64,000 nucleotides of DNA from Fodinibius roseus (GTDB lineage: Bacteria; Bacteroidota; Rhodothermia; Balneolales; Balneolaceae): positions 62,001 to 126,000 of the forward strand of contig NZ_FQUS01000016.1 in assembly GCF_900129315.1 (NCBI RefSeq). The letters are read 5' to 3'. The translations under genes and the position numbers were made by a program. Positions 58,915 through 64,000 of this stretch are shown piece by piece. Below the pieces are notes generated by a model. It made no database searches, was not told where the DNA came from, and saw nothing but the letters and a program-made list of their open reading frames with translations. Within the stretch, counting starts at the first letter, position 1. Each line of letters opens with the position of its first letter.

Positions 58915-61900
58915 TCAGAATGAGAGGTTGATGCCCAGTAAAAACTGACGGGCGCTCGCATACGCTCCTTCATCAATTCCGAAGTTCGTGTTTCCCCCGC
59001 CAATTTCAGGATCAATGCCGCTATACCCGGTAAGGGTGAATAAATTCGAAGCCTGAAGATATAACCGTATGCTGGAAGCTGATATTTTTTGTGAGACGCC
59101 CTCCGGAACGGTATACCCCAGCACCAGCTCTTTCAGCCGCAGGTATGAGCCATCCTCTACAAAATAGGAATTAGGTACCGTAGACGTACTCTCGCCTCCC
59201 CCCGTAGTCTGCATGGGCAATGAGGCATCCTTATTTTCAGGCGACCATGAATCATATAGGGCTGCATGACTCTTGGCTCCTGCAAAGTTTGAGTAGAAGT
59301 CGGTCCACCATCGCACCTGGTTCCAGATATCATTACCCTGTGAACCATAAAGGAAGGCACTCAGGTCAAACTGCTTGTAATCCAGTCCTATATCAATACC
59401 GTAGGTAAAATCAGGATTCGGATCTCCCAGAAAGGTCCGGTCGTCGGCGGTAATTTGTCCATCCCCATTCAAATCAGCATACCGAAAAGTCCCTACGTCG
59501 GCATCGGTCTGAAAGCTGCCATTCGGAGCACCGGCATTTGCCTCGTCAAGCTCGCTCTGGCTGTCAAAAAAGCCCTCAATCCGGTAGCCGTAAAAAGACG
59601 AAATCGGCTGACCCACTTCATTACGAATAATATCAGACCCAAAACGTCGGTCATCCTCGCTAAAATACTCGCTGATTTCAGAAATCTTGACGATCTCGTT
59701 CTGATAGGAGGTGAACGTCGCACTTATGTTATAGTGCAAATCATCACTGCCCAGGTTGCCCAGGGTCGAAACCATGGCATCAATGCCCCGGTTTTCCATA
59801 TTGGCGACATTCACATAAGGGGGGGTAGCCGTCCCGGCCGTACCCACTAACCGCGGGTTAAACAACAAATCTTGAACATCCTTCCAATAATATTCAGCCA
59901 CAATTTCAAGCCTGTCATTGAAAAGCGTGGTTTCAACGCCCAGGTTACCACTGATATTTTTCTCCCATTTGGCATCGGGATTCCCGATGCGACTTTGCTC
60001 GAATCCCTGCTGCACATCACTGTTGCTGCCATTGATAGGATAAAAAGAAGAAGAATTGTCTCCCACGTAGAGGTTATACGGGTTGTTGGGATCAACATTC
60101 AACTGGTTACCCATGACGCCGTATCCGGCCCGCACGCGCAACTCGGAAATCCAGGAGATATCCTGCATGAACGGCTCCTGGGAAATGCGCCAGCCGACAC
60201 TGCCCGCGGGAAACATGCCCCACTGGTAATTTTCAAACCTCGAAGAACCATCGCGTCTCAGGGTACCGCTGATAATATATTTACTGTCATAATTATAATC
60301 TATGCGTCCAAAAAACGACAATAGTCCATCTTCATATTCATTACTGTAATTCGTCCGGTTACCCGAGCCGGTGGACAGGTTGGTATAGTTGGGATTGAAT
60401 GAAAAATAACCCTGCGATGCCCCGCCGAAGTTTTGACCCTGGTTATGGTAGGCTTCCGTCCCAATCAGTACTTCCAGCGAGTGAACATCATTAAAATCCT
60501 CTTTATAGGTCAGGGTATTACTCCATGTGAAATTATAGCCCTCCGAACCATCTACGCTGAATTCATTGACTGAATTATTCTCAGCATTTTCATAGGTCGG
60601 AAAGGTAAAAGACTTTCCTGTTTCGGAAAAAATCTCTCCCCCGAAATTAGAACGAAACAGCAACCGGTTGTCAGCGAAGTCTAATTCAGCATATACATTA
60701 CCAAACAGCCTGCTGTTTGTGGCCTCATTGTTACGGGTGCGATACTGTTGAGCAACAGGGTTGGTAGCCTGCCCCAGCTGTTGTCCCGCAGAACCCGCAA
60801 AATTGCCGGCAATATCATACACCGGTACGATCGGCTGCTGGCGGTACGACATCCCGATTGCGCTTCCTTCGCTAAGCGCATCAACTTGCGGACTTTCAGC
60901 AAAAGAATACGATATATTTTCTCCTATTCTGATGTCGTTACTCACATCGAACTCCGTATTTACCCTGATCGTAGACCTACGGTGAAACGTTCGCTCCAGG
61001 GTTCCCTCCTGATCAAAATGATTCAGCGTCAATATATATCGCCCGCTTTCCCCGCCCCCGCTAATAGACAGGTCGTGATTCATGGTCATGGCCGGAGAAA
61101 AAATTTCTTCATACCAGTTGGTCCCCTGCTTATTGGCACGTACGATCTGATTAAACTCGTTTAGATCAGCGGGATCTTTATACTCGGGGTTCACATAATA
61201 CGCATCTTCATTCACATCTCCCTCCATTTCGCCGGCGGGACGAATGTAATCCGGCAACACCGGTTCCGGGCCATTACCATACTGAGGGTCGGGCGCCGGA
61301 TCTCCTCCCGAATTTCGAATGGCGGTCCATTTCAGCTCCGCCATTTCCTGGGGACTTAGCACATTCCACACATTTCCCGTCCTGGGGGTGGTATAACCGG
61401 CATAACCGTTGTAATTAACCTGTATATCCCCCCCGCCTTTCTTGGTTGAAATCACAATCACCCCGTTAGCAGCCCTGGATCCATAAATGGAAGCTGCAGA
61501 TGCATCTTTCAATACCTGCATCGATGCAATATCATTCGGATTAAGCGTATTGATGCTTTGCGTCGGCACACCATCCACAATATAAAGGGGAGAATTATTT
61601 CCAAAGGTGTTTATCCCCCGAATACGAACATCGGGCTCCTCTCCCGGCTGTCCCGAAGAGGTAACCGATACCCCCGAGGCTCTTCCCTGCAGTTGTTTAG
61701 TAACCTGTCCGGACGTTCCCTGGTTTAACCCGTCCACATCCACACTTGATACGGATCCGGAAATGTTCTGCCGCTCCTGGGTCGCATATCCCACTACGAC
61801 CAACTCTTCTCCGGCGAAGGTTTCTGCCTCCATGGTCACATTAATGTTATTTCTTCCATTAATGGGCACTGTTTGTTCCTGATATCCGATAAAAGAAAAC

Positions 61901-62181
61901 CGCAGCGTATCTTGTTCGCTGGATACACTTATCTGGTATTGACCATCTCCATCGGTGGTCGTACCCGATGTCGTACCCATTACCAGAATATTCACCCCGG
62001 GCAAGGGCGAACCTGTTGCGGCCTCTGTTACCACACCGGAAACAGAAAACGTATCTGAATCTTGTGCATTTAAAACACTGCCCGTCATTAAGAAACATAC
62101 CAATGCCGGTAAAAGCATCGTAAACCTGATCGTTTTTAATCGTATACAGAGATGTGATTTTTGTATCATCCTTCTCACCAT
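58915..62181 (-). CDS. susC: SusC/RagA family TonB-linked outer-membrane transporter
   Basis: TonB-dependent importer of 1,088 residues paired with SusD. After the signal peptide (LVCFLMTGSVLNAQ) come a carboxypeptidase-like repeat (VSGVVTEAATGSPLPGVNIL), a TonB-box-like stretch, the plug (LQGRASGVSVTSSGQPGEEP, DVRIRGINTFGNNSPLYIVD) and a beta-barrel ending FLLGINLSF. ATG 62181 has AAAAGGG upstream; a longer frame starts at 62226. Divergent from the LacI gene, with a LacI-type operator between them. Substrate likely pectin oligosaccharides. Confidence 0.95.
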   Translation of the reverse strand: MVRRMIQKSHLCIRLKTIRFTMLLPALVCFLMTGSVLNAQDSDTFSVSGVVTEAATGSPLPGVNILVMGTTSGTTTDGDGQYQISVSSEQDTLRFSFIGYQEQTVPINGRNNINVTMEAETFAGEELVVVGYATQERQNISGSVSSVDVDGLNQGTSGQVTKQLQGRASGVSVTSSGQPGEEPDVRIRGINTFGNNSPLYIVDGVPTQSINTLNPNDIASMQVLKDASAASIYGSRAANGVIVISTKKGGGDIQVNYNGYAGYTTPRTGNVWNVLSPQEMAELKWTAIRNSGGDPAPDPQYGNGPEPVLPDYIRPAGEMEGDVNEDAYYVNPEYKDPADLNEFNQIVRANKQGTNWYEEIFSPAMTMNHDLSISGGGESGRYILTLNHFDQEGTLERTFHRRSTIRVNTEFDVSNDIRIGENISYSFAESPQVDALSEGSAIGMSYRQQPIVPVYDIAGNFAGSAGQQLGQATNPVAQQYRTRNNEATNSRLFGNVYAELDFADNRLLFRSNFGGEIFSETGKSFTFPTYENAENNSVNEFSVDGSEGYNFTWSNTLTYKEDFNDVHSLEVLIGTEAYHNQGQNFGGASQGYFSFNPNYTNLSTGSGNRTNYSNEYEDGLLSFFGRIDYNYDSKYIISGTLRRDGSSRFENYQWGMFPAGSVGWRISQEPFMQDISWISELRVRAGYGVMGNQLNVDPNNPYNLYVGDNSSSFYPINGSNSDVQQGFEQSRIGNPDAKWEKNISGNLGVETTLFNDRLEIVAEYYWKDVQDLLFNPRLVGTAGTATPPYVNVANMENRGIDAMVSTLGNLGSDDLHYNISATFTSYQNEIVKISEISEYFSEDDRRFGSDIIRNEVGQPISSFYGYRIEGFFDSQSELDEANAGAPNGSFQTDADVGTFRYADLNGDGQITADDRTFLGDPNPDFTYGIDIGLDYKQFDLSAFLYGSQGNDIWNQVRWWTDFYSNFAGAKSHAALYDSWSPENKDASLPMQTTGGGESTSTVPNSYFVEDGSYLRLKELVLGYTVPEGVSQKISASSIRLYLQASNLFTLTGYSGIDPEIGGGNTNFGIDEGAYASARQFLLGINLSF

Positions 62182-62332
62182 ATTACCCTTTTGGTTTAAA
62201 ATGGAAATGCCAATTCTACTAACCAATATGCCTATGTCGGCTATTACCCTAAGACCCCGTAATCAAGAGAAATGTTATTAATCAAAGCAACCGCCCTTTA
62301 AACAAACTAATCAACAGATTGACGTGAATTTT

Positions 62333-62350
62333 CGTACAATCGTTTGTACG
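62333..62350. promoter_or_regulatory. LacI-type operator in susC/lacI divergent region
   Basis: CGTACAATCGTTTGTACG, near-perfect 18-bp palindrome with the CAATCGTTTG core. It lies 152 bp before the SusC start and about 200 bp before the LacI start. The 62182-62548 gap holds no gene. Confidence 0.68.
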
Positions 62351-62548
62351 CGTATTACTTTAAGTGTTTTTACAACCTATTGCAAATTAATTCCCTTTTT
62401 TTGTAAAAAAATGAAACTTTTTGGAATTAATGTTCTTATTGGCAATGGTTAATGATTAAGGAATACTATCAAACGCCGAAGAATATTTTGATTCCTTATT
62501 AAAAGTGATAGTTTTATTTGTCTTTACCCGTAATTCCGATGACACTTT

Positions 62549-63592
62549 ATGGAAAGCAAAAAAACCACCATTCATGACATTGCAAATGAATTAGGCGTTA
62601 CTGCTTCGACCGTATCAAGAGCATTACAGGATCACCCGCGCATCAGTGATTCCACCAAGGAAGAAGTCCTGGAAATGGCTGAAAAACTGGATTATCACCC
62701 CAACAGTATTGCCGCAGCGCTGAGAAAAGGGAAAAGCAATATCATCGGGGTTATCATCCCCATGGCCGACAGGAACTTTTTTGCCTCGGTCATACGCGGG
62801 GTTGAAGAAATTGTCAACAAATCGGGATACCGGGTGATCATAAGTCAGTCGAATGACTCCCCGGAACGGGAAAAATCAAATATCAAGGCGCTACTGGAAT
62901 CCCAGGTGGACGGCATACTGGCCTCTTACGCAAAAAAGACAACTGACTTTGACCACTACAAGGAGATTGCCAGACAGGGTGTTCCCCTCATTCTTTTCGA
63001 CCGCTTGCACGAGAGCCTTGAATCGCTTGAAGTGGGATCGGTGGTCATCGATGACTATCTCGGAGCCTATAAAGCTACCGAACACCTTATTGAACAAGGG
63101 TGCAGGCGAATCGCACACTTCTCGGGACCGCAGCATGTGAGTATTTACAAGGAACGACGCCGGGGTTATGAAGAAGCACTGAACCGCCACAACATTCCCA
63201 TTGATGAACGCCTCATTGTGGAAAGCAATTTAAAACTGGAAGCGGGTCGCAGGCTGGGGGAGGAACTGCTGACATGGAATCAGCTGCCGGATGCTGTTTT
63301 TTCTTCCAGCGACTATGGCGCTGTCGGGGCCATGGAGATCCTTAAAGAGCGTGGTATTAAGATCCCGGACGATATTGCCATGGTTGGTTTCAGTAATGAG
63401 TCTTTTACTTCATTTGTAGATCCCGGGCTGACGACGATCGATCAGCATGGTGAAAAGATGGGACATTTTGCAGCTCAGCTTTTTTTGGATCAGGTCAGCG
63501 AAGATAAAGATGCCCGCACACCGGGTAAAACGGTGTTAAATCCTCAACTGATCGTCCGTGAATCATCACTTAAAAAGAAAGTCAGTGCGTAG
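62549..63592 (+). CDS. LacI-family transcriptional regulator
   Basis: A 347-residue regulator. Residues 5-55 form the LacI helix-turn-helix and hinge: TTIHDIANELGVTASTVSRA and YHPNSIAAALRKGKSNIIGV. The periplasmic-binding-protein-like core follows (RNFFASVIRGVEEIVNKSGY, VDGILASYAKKT, LIEQGCRRIAHFSGPQHVSI, PDAVFSSSDYGAVGAMEILK, MVGFSNESFTSFVDPGLTTI). It most resembles regulators of uronate or pectin genes. Operators with CAATCG(A/T)TTG in front of four transcription units in the window fit its family. The inducer is inferred to be a uronate derivative. Confidence 0.94.
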   Translation: MESKKTTIHDIANELGVTASTVSRALQDHPRISDSTKEEVLEMAEKLDYHPNSIAAALRKGKSNIIGVIIPMADRNFFASVIRGVEEIVNKSGYRVIISQSNDSPEREKSNIKALLESQVDGILASYAKKTTDFDHYKEIARQGVPLILFDRLHESLESLEVGSVVIDDYLGAYKATEHLIEQGCRRIAHFSGPQHVSIYKERRRGYEEALNRHNIPIDERLIVESNLKLEAGRRLGEELLTWNQLPDAVFSSSDYGAVGAMEILKERGIKIPDDIAMVGFSNESFTSFVDPGLTTIDQHGEKMGHFAAQLFLDQVSEDKDARTPGKTVLNPQLIVRESSLKKKVSA

Positions 63593-63787
63593 ATAATGAC
63601 GGTTGGAAAAGAATTTGGGAGCAATCTCGTTAACGCGCAAACCTCCCCCTGTTTATTGGTCAGCTCTACGGCCGGCAACTTCGTAAAATTATTGATCAAT
63701 GCTTTGTTGCCCGTGGTTTTGGCCTCTGCTTTATACAATAATAAACTTCAAAATTATTGTTGAAATAAATAGATACAATTCCTTAAT

Positions 63788-63803
63788 TGCGCAATCGATT
63801 GCA
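63788..63803. promoter_or_regulatory. LacI-type operator before uxaC
   Basis: TGCGCAATCGATTGCA, 17 bp upstream of the uxaC ATG, with the same core as three other sites. Position so close to the start would block initiation. The 63593-63820 gap contains no gene. Confidence 0.68.
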
Positions 63804-63820
63804 TCTAAATAAACTATACT

Positions 63821-64000
63821 ATGCCTTCATTTTTATCGGAAAATTTTTTGCTGGAAACCAAAACGGCGCAGAAACTGTATCACGAGTTCGCCGCTCCCCA
63901 ACCGATCATTGACTATCACTGCCACCTCCCGCCGGCAGAGATAGCTGCGGACAAAAATTTTGACAATCTGACGGAGATCTGGCTTGACGGCGATCATTAC
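63821..64000 (+). CDS. uxaC: Glucuronate/galacturonate isomerase, 5' part
   Basis: First 60 codons of uronate isomerase, running off the right edge. The start [20 protein letters not shown] followed by [20 protein letters not shown] is the characteristic N-terminus, with the HxH metal site of the amidohydrolase fold. The enzyme turns galacturonate into tagaturonate and glucuronate into fructuronate. With the UxaE-type epimerase and SDR mannonate oxidoreductase at 40-42 kb it gives a route to mannonate. A LacI-type operator sits directly before the ATG. Confidence 0.94.
   Translation, partial: MPSFLSENFLLETKTAQKLYHEFAAPQPIIDYHCHLPPAEIAADKNFDNLTEIWLDGDHY

Overview
The window looks like chromosomal DNA of a member of the Balneolota/Rhodothermota or wider Bacteroidota group. 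The evidence is a SusC/SusD pair, Bacteroidota-type promoters (a TTG-19-TAnnTTTG arrangement is visible upstream of the tRNA), weak Shine-Dalgarno sequences, Tat-exported Gfo/Idh/MocA and TIM-barrel proteins, and FG-GAP/ASPIC-UnbV proteins. No 16S gene is present, so placement below phylum is an inference. All assignments come from reading translated sequence and motifs; no database search was run.

Layout. (1) 1-20.4 kb is a metal and sulfur stress region. A minus-strand set holds an ArsR-rhodanese regulator, a cysteine-free SQR-like flavoprotein and a TolC/adaptor/RND efflux system that runs off the left edge. Plus-strand genes follow: DUF305, a Met-rich secreted protein, a Crp-type regulator, DUF6448, a free HMA chaperone with a P1B-ATPase that has CPG in place of CPC, a Met/His-rich cytochrome c lipoprotein, a CusRS-like two-component system, a Tat-exported multicopper oxidase, CopB and a YraQ-type permease. 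Three 11-bp-period direct repeats (TTTAAG-N5-TTTAAG), each 10-11 bp from a -10-like element, mark a likely copper regulon of the two-component system. (2) 20.3-27.2 kb is a gene graveyard with relics of DUF2231, a GCTPGYWK-domain surface protein, SDR, QorB/FMN-reductase and DUF5996, mixed with intact KefB-type antiporter, VOC, NADP-binding, GNAT, Crp/Fnr and YceI genes. The last two neighbourhoods share a tandem TTGAY-N4-GTCAA operator. (3) 27.1-39.7 kb looks like a decayed genomic island, bounded by a 30-bp direct repeat that is part of the tRNA-Asn terminator. It carries an AT-rich operon of a Cys-free 97-aa candidate precursor peptide, a YcaO cyclodehydratase and a TfuA protein, which is the strongest candidate for an undescribed system. 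It also holds IS256 and IS110 relics, a LOV-domain PP2C phosphatase, a CheB-CheR fusion with a detached kinase ATPase fragment, PEP carboxykinase and a broken ArsR-rhodanese copy. (4) 40-64 kb is a pectin/galacturonate locus: an SDR mannonate oxidoreductase, a UxaE-type tagaturonate epimerase, a GH28 polygalacturonase, accessory sugar-acid or glycoside proteins, SusD, SusC, a LacI regulator and the start of uxaC. CAATCG(A/T)TTG-centred operators lie before the SDR gene, the GH28 gene, the SusC/lacI divergent promoter and uxaC.

How the genes work together. The copper part would sense periplasmic metal (two-component system), oxidise and sequester it (multicopper oxidase, CopB, Met-rich proteins, cytochrome lipoprotein) and export it (P1B-ATPase, RND). 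The pectin part would import oligogalacturonides through SusCD, cut them with GH28, and convert galacturonate to tagaturonate (UxaC), fructuronate (UxaE) and mannonate (SDR). The island operon would make a YcaO-modified, possibly thioamidated, peptide of unknown role.
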